Assembly (NCBI GenBank): GCA_013360295.1
Contig: JABWCL010000030.1
Span: forward strand, 1 to 56,531
Length of the DNA: 56,531 bases
DNA from: Ignavibacteriaceae bacterium
Lineage (GTDB): Bacteria > Bacteroidota > Ignavibacteria > Ignavibacteriales > Ignavibacteriaceae
Direction of reading: 5' to 3'
Shown in pieces: positions 28,226 to 36,459 of this stretch (position 1 is the first letter of the stretch; each line of letters begins with the position of its first letter). Position numbers and translations under genes: made by a program. The notes beneath the pieces are model-generated. The model was not told the origin of the DNA. It worked only from the letters and a program-made list of their open reading frames with translations, and made no database searches.

Positions 28226-29850
28226 AAAATTACCTCGAAATTATTTTTAAAGATGTAATCACCCGGCTGAATATACCGGATGATGTGCCGCTGATATTTG
28301 ATACTCCGAAGTCGGAAGCGCACGGGGACCTAGCGACAAACCTGCCGCTGCTGCTCACGAAAAAACTCAAACGCAACCCGATGGAGATTGGCACGGAGAT
28401 ATGTAATGCACTGAGTTATGATAAGGAGATCATTGAAAAAGTTGAACTGGTTAAACCGGGCTTTGTCAATATTTTCTTCACGGCTCCCTATATTACCGGA
28501 ATAATACAGGATATACACAGGGAGAATGAACGATTTGGTACTTCTTCGAAATATTCCGGTAAGACCGCAAACGTAGAATTTGTAAGCGCAAACCCGACGG
28601 GTCCTCTTACGGTAGGGCACGGAAGGAACGCTGTTTGCGGAGACACGATCGCGAATATGCTTGAGTGGGTTGGTTACGATGTTACGCGCGAATACTATTT
28701 CAACAATGCCGGAAGGCAGATGCGTGTGCTCGGCGATTCTGTCAGGTTAAGATACCTTGAGTTGTGCGGAGAAGCAGTAATGTTCCCCGAAGATTATTAT
28801 CAGGGAGAATATATCAGAGAAATAGCCGCGCGGCTGGAAGAGAAGCACGGCGATGATTTAATGAATGAACCCGCGGAAGGAAAGTTTAAGGACGCGGCTG
28901 AATCGGAAATATTTGAACTGATAAAGGTTTCACTTGAGAGGCTCGGAATAAAGCATAAAATCTTTTATAACGAAAATACTCTTTATACAGACGGAAGAAT
29001 TGACGGGCTGCTGAACAAATTTAAGGAGATGGGTGTCAGTTACGAAAAAGACGGCGCGGTCTGGTTCAGGTTCAGCGAAGCGGGAAATGAACAGGATAAG
29101 GTTATTGTTAAATCCACAGGTGAACCGACATACCGCCTGCCTGATATCGCCTACCACGTTACCAAGTTTGAAAGGAATTATGATCTTATCGTGGATCTTT
29201 TCGGCTCTGATCACGCAGCGACATACCCTGACGTGCTTGCCGCGCTTAGGATACTCGGTTATGATGTCAGTAAGGTGAAAGTATTGATTCATCAGTTCGT
29301 GACGATAATGCAGGGGAACGAGGTGATAAAAATGTCCACGAGGAAAGCGAATTACATCACACTTGATGAACTGATAGACGAGGCAGGCAGTGACGTTGTC
29401 AGGTTCTTCTTTAATATGCTGAACCTTGGCACTCATATGAACTTTGACCTTGAACTGGCGAAGAAACATTCTGATGAAAATCCTGTTTTTTATCTTCAGT
29501 ACGCGCACGCGAGAATATGTTCGATAATCAGAACGGCATCGGAAGCCGGATTAAGTTCATCACTTGACAATATTCATCTTCTAATACTTCCGGACGAACA
29601 GCGGCTAATAAAGATTCTTCACCGCTTCCCGGAGGAGATGCTGACTGCTGCTGATACGCTGGAACCGGGAAGGATTGCAAGCTATCTTAAGGAACTTGCC
29701 GCGGCTTTCCACCGTTTTTATGTGGCGATAAGGATAATAGGAAGCGAGAAGGAAACCGCTGAAGCGCGCCTTGCGATGGCGGAAGCCGTGAAAACCGTAA
29801 TTAAAAACGGACTTGGAGTGCTAGGAGTAAGCGCCCCCGAGAGAATGTAA
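28222..29850 (+). CDS. argS: Arginyl-tRNA synthetase
   Basis: 542 residues from the TTG at 28222, which overlaps the rsfS stop (TTGA) and has GAGGA upstream. The longer frame reaching back to 28156 lies inside rsfS and has no family likeness. The HIGH-type motif is ANPTGPLTVGHGRN and the KMSKS-type motif is KMSTRKANYITLDEL. The N-terminal Add domain is present (residues 1-85), as is the C-terminal DALR anticodon domain (about 425-542) with the QYAHARICSI segment. It charges tRNA-Arg. The TAA stop abuts the end of the convergent comF-like gene with no spacer. Confidence 0.95.
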   Translation: MKNYLEIIFKDVITRLNIPDDVPLIFDTPKSEAHGDLATNLPLLLTKKLKRNPMEIGTEICNALSYDKEIIEKVELVKPGFVNIFFTAPYITGIIQDIHRENERFGTSSKYSGKTANVEFVSANPTGPLTVGHGRNAVCGDTIANMLEWVGYDVTREYYFNNAGRQMRVLGDSVRLRYLELCGEAVMFPEDYYQGEYIREIAARLEEKHGDDLMNEPAEGKFKDAAESEIFELIKVSLERLGIKHKIFYNENTLYTDGRIDGLLNKFKEMGVSYEKDGAVWFRFSEAGNEQDKVIVKSTGEPTYRLPDIAYHVTKFERNYDLIVDLFGSDHAATYPDVLAALRILGYDVSKVKVLIHQFVTIMQGNEVIKMSTRKANYITLDELIDEAGSDVVRFFFNMLNLGTHMNFDLELAKKHSDENPVFYLQYAHARICSIIRTASEAGLSSSLDNIHLLILPDEQRLIKILHRFPEEMLTAADTLEPGRIASYLKELAAAFHRFYVAIRIIGSEKETAEARLAMAEAVKTVIKNGLGVLGVSAPERM

Positions 29851-30564
29851 TTATATTGTATCACCCGCGGCAATCGCGAAGGTTGCCGCGATGATCTTTT
29901 TGCATCCTGCGTCTTTAAGCACCTTCGCCGCCTCCGCTAAAGTCGATCCGGTAGTTTTCACATCATCCACGAGCAGTATAGTTTTCCCTTTAACCATAAA
30001 CGGTTTTTTTACTATAAATGCATCCCTTACATTTTCCATTCTTTCGTTTCTGTTCAGTTTAGCCTGCGTCCGTGTATTTTTTATCCGTCTGACCACATTT
30101 GTATGTAATTCCAGGCCTGTTACTCGTGATATACCACGGCAGATGTAATCGGTCTGATTATACCCGCGTTCGTGTTTCTTAAGCGGGTGAAGCGGTACCG
30201 GTAAGATAAAATCGGTTTCGTTGGTAATCTCTTTACTTAAAAGCTTGTCTCCCAGCAATTCACCGGCGTAAACAGCGTTCCTGAACATTCCCGAATACTT
30301 GAAGGAGTGAGATATCTTTTGCACGATACTCTCAGCACGGAAAATGAAAAGTGTGGTGAATGAATCAACGGCGCTGCCGCTGAAGTTTATGTTGTACTGC
30401 TGAAGGATATAATCGTCACCGGCATATTCGGCTCCTGAGAGGCAGCTGTCGCAGACTACTTTCTCCGTAAGTTCAAGTTTGGTATTGCAACCCGCGCAGA
30501 TACGGGGGATCAGTGCATCAAAGAATGAGCGGAGGAGCGCATTTACCGGCGGCATAAGTGGCAC
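29851..30564 (-). CDS. ComF/PRTase family protein
   Basis: 237 residues. N-terminal zinc ribbon with CAGC and CDSC pairs (Cys23, Cys26, Cys38, Cys41 by eye), then a type I phosphoribosyltransferase fold: the PRPP loop is ILLVDDVKTTGSTL, and RGYNQTDYICRGIS and NTRTQAKLNRNER are the usual ComF motifs. ComF takes part in natural transformation in several bacteria, as a motor-associated protein moving single-stranded DNA across the inner membrane. No other competence gene is nearby, though recO at 53825 is in the window. It lies 3 bp downstream of the VWA-like membrane gene on the same strand. Confidence 0.88.
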   Translation of the reverse strand: MPLMPPVNALLRSFFDALIPRICAGCNTKLELTEKVVCDSCLSGAEYAGDDYILQQYNINFSGSAVDSFTTLFIFRAESIVQKISHSFKYSGMFRNAVYAGELLGDKLLSKEITNETDFILPVPLHPLKKHERGYNQTDYICRGISRVTGLELHTNVVRRIKNTRTQAKLNRNERMENVRDAFIVKKPFMVKGKTILLVDDVKTTGSTLAEAAKVLKDAGCKKIIAATFAIAAGDTI

Positions 30565-30567
30565 GGC

Positions 30568-32688
30568 TCAGATCATTCCTTCGCGCTTTCTTAAAAACCA
30601 CTCTATACCGAGAAAAACTATCACAAGAATAAGAAGAATGTTGCTTGCCCATATATCATACTCTTCGGTATTGGTTTTTTCACGGACGGACGAATTTTGT
30701 TTTTGTCTGAGCAACTCGGTTAACCCGCCGGTATCATTGTTATAAAAGAACCTGCCGCCTGTCTGAGTGGCCAACCTGTTCATATAATCAGGATTCGTAC
30801 CCGGGTCAATAAGTTCAGCGCTAAAATCTCCGACGTTGAACCTTCCTGAATCAGCGCCAATGACGGAATTGCCGTAAGTAACAGTCCCGCGGAATGTATA
30901 ATCAGATGCTTCCGGTTCCAGGAGTGATCCCTCATAGAGTCCGTTCTCAAGTTCATTAAGCGTAAGATTTATTTTATTCCCCTTTCTGTCTTTTATTTCA
31001 AGACCGATAGAGGCACCGGAGAGGGGTTCAAATGTCTGATTATATGCTTCAGCAACAAACTCAACTGACTCGCCGCTGGAATAGATCTTTTTGGTGGTAG
31101 TGATCTTTACCTGTTTTTTATCATCCGCGGCATTCAGCCACTTGATGATGCTGATCATAAAATTATCAAAGAGGATATTGTTACCCGGCTGGTTCAGTTT
31201 CCACCGCCACAGGTTTTCCGCTGAGAATGCCGCTGACCTCTTCGAACCGAGACGCATTACCGAGAATAGCGGTACTTGTGTGCGGACGTTTCTGATCGAA
31301 GAATAGAGTAAGACTGCCGAGCCTGCCCGCGGTTTATAATTGAAAGAAGGCTGCGTCACCGGGGGGAGCGCGCTCCAGTTCCATCCGGCGGATTCAGTAA
31401 GATTATTAATCACCGGGTGGTTCACGTCAGCGCCGTTAACACTTCCCTGAACCTCACTGCTGCCTGAATTTAGTCCCGTAATCTCGAAAGGGAGATAGGG
31501 CATAAGGGTACGCAGGCGGATAAGGTCGGTGCTGCTGCCGGTGATGAACAGGACCGGAGTATTCTTTTTATCAGCAAGTGTAATTACTGCATTAATCAAT
31601 TCCTGCGGAGTATCTCCGGCAGGAAAACCCGAGAGCACCAAAATGTTTGCACTGTCAAGCTGCTTAATGCTGAAATCCTTAGGGATGTACCTGCCGTTCC
31701 CGATGTGTACTGCTGCTTTAACCGTAAAATTTGTATCGGCAGTCAGTGAATTGCTGATGGCGGAAATGTCACTTGAGGGAGTGCCGCCGATAATAAACAC
31801 TTTAAGTTTACCGGATAAAACATTAACATAAGCAGCCATGGAATTATTATTCAGATATGCTTCATCCCTGAGAGGTGTAACCCTTGCGGCAAGTTTCTTT
31901 TCTCCCGGTGAGGTAGGCCTGTAATCGAAACGCACTCGGAGAGCGCCGCCGGTAATGAAACCCGGCTGTTCACCGATCAGTGAATTCTCTTCGAACAATT
32001 GCACTTTCACATCAGTGTTGCTGTAACCTGATGCGGAAATGTTAACGATGAGAGGAGAGGATACACCGGCGTAGATCAGGTCGTTTGTCGTAATCCTGTC
32101 AACTTTTATATCCTTCTTCCTGACCGAATCGCCGATCAGTACTGTATAAAAAGGCACAGATAACTTATTTAGCCCGCGGAACGATTCGCTTCCCTGAGTG
32201 ATAACGCCATCACTAATAATAGTGACAGAGGCAATATTCTGTTTTGAGGACGATATTTCGCTGAACATCCCGCCGAAGTCAGTAACAGGATCGTTGAAAG
32301 CGGGGGAGGAAGAAACAGCTGTTCTTTCACCGAAAAGATAATAGACGTTGTTCAGTCCGCTCCCCTGCAGTTCAGATAAAAGTGTATTCACTGTTTCGGG
32401 GCGGTTGAAGTCTTTTTCCTTTACCGACATGGAAGCAGAGTTATCAATAAAGACAAGGTTTACCGGGTTTATTTTTTCGGTGCTGATCAGTTTTGCTACC
32501 GGCTCAAAGAGAACCAGGAGCACAATAATAAGTACCAGTCCTCTTAAAGACATTAATAAAATCCTGAGGAAAGGAGGGAGTTCAGGGACAGTCCTCCGGT
32601 AATATAATATCGCCCCCGCGCCGAGTATGGCGAGCATAAGAATAAAGAGAATGGCCGGGTACGAAAGTGAGAAACTAAAGCTAGTCAG
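30568..32688 (-). CDS. Membrane-anchored VWA / BatA-like protein with a probable CTG start
   Basis: 689 residues from the ATG at 32637, or 706 from a CTG at 32688-32686. The CTG has an AGAGG site 6 bp upstream, while the ATG has none, and the extension (LTSFSFSLSYPAILFILM) completes a first membrane helix. A second helix follows at about 25-45 of the ATG form. Next comes a VWA domain with the metal-site motif DNSASMS and ISDGVITQG, an Ig-like region, a glutamine-amidotransferase-like segment (VLFITGSSTDL), another beta domain, and a C-terminal helix before FLRKREGMI. Such proteins (BatA/B-like) act in the envelope of Bacteroidetes-group bacteria; the exact role is unknown. Confidence 0.75.
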   Translation of the reverse strand: MTSFSFSLSYPAILFILMLAILGAGAILYYRRTVPELPPFLRILLMSLRGLVLIIVLLVLFEPVAKLISTEKINPVNLVFIDNSASMSVKEKDFNRPETVNTLLSELQGSGLNNVYYLFGERTAVSSSPAFNDPVTDFGGMFSEISSSKQNIASVTIISDGVITQGSESFRGLNKLSVPFYTVLIGDSVRKKDIKVDRITTNDLIYAGVSSPLIVNISASGYSNTDVKVQLFEENSLIGEQPGFITGGALRVRFDYRPTSPGEKKLAARVTPLRDEAYLNNNSMAAYVNVLSGKLKVFIIGGTPSSDISAISNSLTADTNFTVKAAVHIGNGRYIPKDFSIKQLDSANILVLSGFPAGDTPQELINAVITLADKKNTPVLFITGSSTDLIRLRTLMPYLPFEITGLNSGSSEVQGSVNGADVNHPVINNLTESAGWNWSALPPVTQPSFNYKPRAGSAVLLYSSIRNVRTQVPLFSVMRLGSKRSAAFSAENLWRWKLNQPGNNILFDNFMISIIKWLNAADDKKQVKITTTKKIYSSGESVEFVAEAYNQTFEPLSGASIGLEIKDRKGNKINLTLNELENGLYEGSLLEPEASDYTFRGTVTYGNSVIGADSGRFNVGDFSAELIDPGTNPDYMNRLATQTGGRFFYNNDTGGLTELLRQKQNSSVREKTNTEEYDIWASNILLILVIVFLGIEWFLRKREGMI

Positions 32689-32708
32689 GCTATACCTCTA
32701 ACCTGGTA

Positions 32709-33479
32709 TCAAACAGATTTGATTTTATCAATTTCCCAGGAAGCCATCTTCGAATATTCTTCGTGATCGGTAAGGTCGAAGTGGATCGGGGAGACTGAAA
32801 CATAGTCCTGCTTGATACAAAACTGATCATAAGAAAGATCGTGATCGAGTTCGATCAGGTTCCCGGTAAGCCAGTAATAGTCCTTACCGTAGGGGTCAAG
32901 CCTTTTTTCGTAAATATCATCCCATTTTGACCGTCCCTGCTTGGTGAGACAAATTCCCTTGATCCGGTCTTCAGGGAGGTCAGGGACATTAATATTGAGA
33001 AGCGTGCCGGGATTTAATCCTTTGCTTAGAATAAGCTTTGAAAAGTGCGTGGCGACTCTTGCAGCATAGCCAAATTCTTTCGCGTCGTGGCTGGTAACTG
33101 AAACAGCTATTGCGGGGAAGTCCATAATAGCGGCTTCCCTCGCGGCGGAAACAGTACCGGAATAGATCACGTTAGTGGCGGTATTAGAACCGTGATTAAT
33201 TCCCGATACAACTATGTCCGGTGGGAATTCCATAATATTCCTGATCCCCATCTTAACGCAATCTGCCGGGGTGCCGTCAACCGCGTAACCGAAGAACTCA
33301 TTATTTTTGTAATATTTAGCTACTCTAACCGGGACTTTCATTGTAATAGCGTGTCCCACGGCGCTTTGTTCAAAAGCAGGGGCGACAACGGTTACCTCAG
33401 CGATTTTTTTTAATTCTTCCGCCAGGGCAAAAATGCCGGGGGAGTGTATGCCATCATCATTGCTAATCAGAATTCTCAC
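32709..33479 (-). CDS. surE: 5'/3'-nucleotidase SurE
   Basis: 256 residues, normal length. MRILISNDDGIHSPGI is the diagnostic metal-binding N-terminus (Asp8 and Asp9 with Asn). VVAPAFEQSAVGHAIT and VSGINHGSNTATNVIYSGTVSAAREA are family motifs. SurE removes phosphate from nucleoside 5'- and 3'-monophosphates and helps stationary-phase survival. It is the first gene of a minus-strand run with the VWA-like and comF-like genes. It is divergent from the potassium channel gene across 234 bp, which should hold both promoters. Confidence 0.95.
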   Translation of the reverse strand: MRILISNDDGIHSPGIFALAEELKKIAEVTVVAPAFEQSAVGHAITMKVPVRVAKYYKNNEFFGYAVDGTPADCVKMGIRNIMEFPPDIVVSGINHGSNTATNVIYSGTVSAAREAAIMDFPAIAVSVTSHDAKEFGYAARVATHFSKLILSKGLNPGTLLNINVPDLPEDRIKGICLTKQGRSKWDDIYEKRLDPYGKDYYWLTGNLIELDHDLSYDQFCIKQDYVSVSPIHFDLTDHEEYSKMASWEIDKIKSV

Positions 33480-33713
33480 TTATCTTCCTAATTCTTTTAT
33501 AATAAAAAATAAATATACGCCTATGAGATAGTATTAAAAAATGAAAGAATTTAATCAAACCGGATTATTGCGGCTTAAGACTTTTCCGGATGTATGTTGT
33601 GGCTGCTATGCTTTTGAGGCGGGGGGGACTAAAAGAAATATTTGTAATTACTCAAAGTATATTAATGGAATTCTTGCTATTTTTCGGTTATAACTTTATA
33701 GAAGCGTTTTTCT

Positions 33714-34730
33714 TTGGATCAATTCCTCAGACGGTTACAAATTTCATTCACCATACTGATAATAGTTGTTATTATTGGTACCGGCGGATTTAAGCTGATA
33801 GGAGGGCATCGCACCTCCCTGACAGATGCTTTTTATATGACAATGATTACCATAACCACTATCGGATACGGAGAGGTAATCAGGCTGGAGGGGAATCCTG
33901 TCGGAAGGATATTCGCTGTTTTTATTGCCCTTTCCGGGATCGGTTCCTTCACTTACATACTTACCAACCTCACGGCATTCGCCGTAGGTGATCAACTATT
34001 CAAAACACTGAGAAGAAAAAAAATGGAAAAAGAGATTGCAAATCTAAAAGACCATTACATCATCTGTGGAGTGGGCGACATCGGCATGCACATCGCCCGG
34101 GAACTTGAAGCCACCAACAGAAAGTTTGTACTAATAGATAAGCAGGGCCCCGAACTTTCGGGGAGTGATTTTGATTTTCTTTTCCTTCAGGGGGATGCAA
34201 CTAATGAGGAAATACTTGAGAAAGCGTCAATACATAATTCTCTCGGGATATTTGCCGTGACGGGAGATGACAATTATAATTTGGTTATAACATTCACCGC
34301 GCGCACAATGCGTCAGGATATTAAAATAATTTCTAAGTGCAGAGAGGTTACGCACCTCGAAAAAATGAAAAAAGCTGGGGCGGATTCCGTGATTGCTCCC
34401 AACATTATCGGGGGATTAAGAATGGTATCGCTGATGATCCGCCCGACGGTAGTCTCTTTCCTTGATACTATGCTGCGTGATAAGGAACAGAGCCTGAGGG
34501 TGGAGGAGATCACGCTGGGGCACCAATCGGACGGAAAAACTGTTAAAGAACTAAACATAAATAAATATGAAAGCACTCTTCTGCTTGCGGTAAAAACCGG
34601 GGATGATTATAAATTCAATCCTTCCGGGTTGTATAAGGTCCGTGAGGACGATGTTCTGGTCATTATGGCTTCACCCCAGGCGCGGGAGGAACTTATAAAA
34701 AGGCTGGGTGACATCATTAAGACTAGTTAG
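33714..34730 (+). CDS. Two-helix potassium channel with TrkA-N (RCK) regulatory domain
   Basis: 338 residues, TTG start without a clear ribosome binding site, so the start may shift slightly. A first helix lies at about 10-30 (ISFTILIIVVIIGTGGF). The pore helix and selectivity filter ITITTIGYGEV lie at about 45-57, and the second helix at about 66-90. The Rossmann-type RCK domain has HYIICGVGDIGMHIAREL (about 113-130) and a DATNEEILEKA segment. A TrkA-C domain ends the protein (about 260-335). Four subunits should form a K+ channel gated by ligand binding to the RCK ring. It is divergent from surE. Confidence 0.92.
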   Translation: MDQFLRRLQISFTILIIVVIIGTGGFKLIGGHRTSLTDAFYMTMITITTIGYGEVIRLEGNPVGRIFAVFIALSGIGSFTYILTNLTAFAVGDQLFKTLRRKKMEKEIANLKDHYIICGVGDIGMHIARELEATNRKFVLIDKQGPELSGSDFDFLFLQGDATNEEILEKASIHNSLGIFAVTGDDNYNLVITFTARTMRQDIKIISKCREVTHLEKMKKAGADSVIAPNIIGGLRMVSLMIRPTVVSFLDTMLRDKEQSLRVEEITLGHQSDGKTVKELNINKYESTLLLAVKTGDDYKFNPSGLYKVREDDVLVIMASPQAREELIKRLGDIIKTS

Positions 34731-34886
34731 CGGGTAAGTGTTCATTATTTTTGTTCATTTTGTCTAAAATAATATACAGTGAAACAGGCGTAATACGCGG
34801 GAAAACCAGGATTTCGGTAAATACTAATGCCTTTTAATTTTGGCGCGTTTTTTGCTTATTAAAGTTATGGATAACAGGAGTTTGCG

Positions 34887-35918
34887 ATGAAAACATTAAG
34901 ATTTTTAACGTTGGCAGTTTTTGCCGTTTTTCTTTCCGGCTGCTATACGCAGCTCGCGATCGAGGAGCGCCGTCCTGAAAGGACATATACTTACGAGAGC
35001 TACGGTGACGAAGAGTACACTGAAAGCGATACGATATATTACGATGAGGAAGAAGCATCCCAAGGGGAAGTAAAAAATATCTACATTCTCCCCGGCTACA
35101 GAAGATATCTTTGGCACTATTATCCTTCCACTTCGATAGTAATCGGCAGCGGTTATTATTTTGACTATTGGTTATGGGATACGTGGTACCCAAGATGGTG
35201 GTACTGGGATCCCTGGTATCCGCCGGTAGCCTATTATCCATTCTGGTATTATCACCCAAATTATTACTATTATGGCGGTTATCATTGGGATAACTACAAT
35301 AATCCCAAAACTTATAAATACAGGGATAATAACATTTCGCGAATCAGGAACAACGACGGAGGACGCGGAAGCAGTTATACCACCCGCGATGCAATTAAAG
35401 CATACGATCGTAATCGTCCGGCTACCCGCGAGGGAGTCGGCGCACGTGAAAGTATCGGTACACGTGAAGCAATATCCACGCGTGAAAGTGAAGTAAACCG
35501 TAACGGCAGAGTTTCCACGCAGGGCAGAACCGGCGTAACCCGTGAGGAAAACAAAGGAACAGTAAGGGATGGAAACCGCACAAAGGATCCCGGCAACACG
35601 GGCAGGACTCCGGAAGTACGTCCGAGGCAGCGTGAAAATGACCGCGAGCCCGCTCGGGAACGGAAACCGGTTTATGTACCGCGCGAACGAAAGAAAGATA
35701 CTGAAAAGAAAGCCCCTGCAAGATCCAATGAATCTGAGCGGAGGAGAGTAGTGCCGAATGATGATAACTCCGGAAGAAGGAGTACGCCTCCTTCATATAA
35801 TCCGCCTTCTAACAATGGTGGTTCAAGGCAGAGCACTCCGCCTTCAAGAAGCGGAGGGAGCAGCAGCGGCGGTAACCGTGGCAGCGGCAGTAATGACAGT
35901 CCAAGGAGATCACGATAA
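34887..35918 (+). CDS. Aromatic-rich, Arg-rich low-complexity lipoprotein
   Basis: 343 residues with an AGGAG site upstream. The lipobox LSGC gives Cys19. An acidic Tyr/Glu stretch (about 32-60) leads to a segment (71-140) in which about 30 of 70 residues are Tyr or Trp (YYFDYWLWDTWYPRWW). Then comes a disordered, Arg/Asn/Ser/Pro-rich half with imperfect repeats around GARESIGTREAISTRE, ending in Ser/Gly/Arg runs. No enzymatic motif. Similar Tyr/Trp-rich lipoproteins occur in Bacteroidetes without known function. It is the first gene of a three-gene run with 2-bp gaps. The strong cationic tail could bind polyanions such as LPS, capsule or DNA; this is inference. Confidence 0.8.
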   Translation: MKTLRFLTLAVFAVFLSGCYTQLAIEERRPERTYTYESYGDEEYTESDTIYYDEEEASQGEVKNIYILPGYRRYLWHYYPSTSIVIGSGYYFDYWLWDTWYPRWWYWDPWYPPVAYYPFWYYHPNYYYYGGYHWDNYNNPKTYKYRDNNISRIRNNDGGRGSSYTTRDAIKAYDRNRPATREGVGARESIGTREAISTRESEVNRNGRVSTQGRTGVTREENKGTVRDGNRTKDPGNTGRTPEVRPRQRENDREPARERKPVYVPRERKKDTEKKAPARSNESERRRVVPNDDNSGRRSTPPSYNPPSNNGGSRQSTPPSRSGGSSSGGNRGSGSNDSPRRSR

Positions 35919-35920
35919 CA

Positions 35921-36457
35921 ATGAATAAATTTATTTTAACATTAATTATATCAACACCGTTCTTTTTAACCGGGTGCTATACAGTACTGGTTTCTGATGT
36001 ACATACTCAGGACTTCACGGCGGAAGAACGAACTGCAGAAACCAACTATTTTTATTATGATGATGGTTACTACGGCGACTATTATTATTTCTACAATACT
36101 CCCTGGTGGGCTTATTATGGTTCCGGTGGCGTGGTTGCAGATCCCGCAAAGCGTGAAGAAAATAACCGGGGGACACAGGAAATGCTTCTCAGGCGCGAGG
36201 GGACAGGAAGGGCAGCACCGGAAGGACGCGGCGTCACTGTACCGTCTGCCACCCGCTCACAGGAAGGGAGCAGTTCGGGCAATAAAAATTCTGTAAAGCA
36301 GGGTGATGAACCCAAGCCAAAAAAAGTTGAAAAAAGCAGCGATAACAACAGTTCGCAGAGTAATACAAATACCCAGAGCCGACAGGGTTCAAACAGCAGC
36401 GGCAGCAATAATACAAGGAATGACGGTGGCCGGGCAACCGACCCTAAAAGGAGATAA
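35921..36457 (+). CDS. Second low-complexity lipoprotein, shorter relative of its upstream neighbour
   Basis: 178 residues. The lipobox LTGC gives Cys19, followed by YTVLVSD, much like the GCYTQL start of the gene before it. A short Tyr/Trp block (about 43-68, NYFYYDDGYYGDYYYFYN) replaces the long one of the neighbour. The rest is a disordered Ser/Asn/Gln/Lys/Arg tail. The shared lipobox context, aromatic block and charged tail argue for common origin or common role. It begins 2 bp after the upstream stop and ends 2 bp before the barrel gene, so the three are very likely one transcript with coupled translation. Confidence 0.78.
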   Translation: MNKFILTLIISTPFFLTGCYTVLVSDVHTQDFTAEERTAETNYFYYDDGYYGDYYYFYNTPWWAYYGSGGVVADPAKREENNRGTQEMLLRREGTGRAAPEGRGVTVPSATRSQEGSSSGNKNSVKQGDEPKPKKVEKSSDNNSSQSNTNTQSRQGSNSSGSNNTRNDGGRATDPKRR

Positions 36458-36459
36458 AA

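Noticed and set aside
33590-33793. 67-codon open frame upstream of the potassium channel gene
   Set aside because: It overlaps the channel in another frame and has no motif; the divergent gap more likely holds promoters.
35340-35900. CRISPR or tandem DNA array suggested by repeated Arg/Glu/Ser codons
   Set aside because: Repeats are irregular, in frame and part of a low-complexity protein tail; no spacers of constant length exist.
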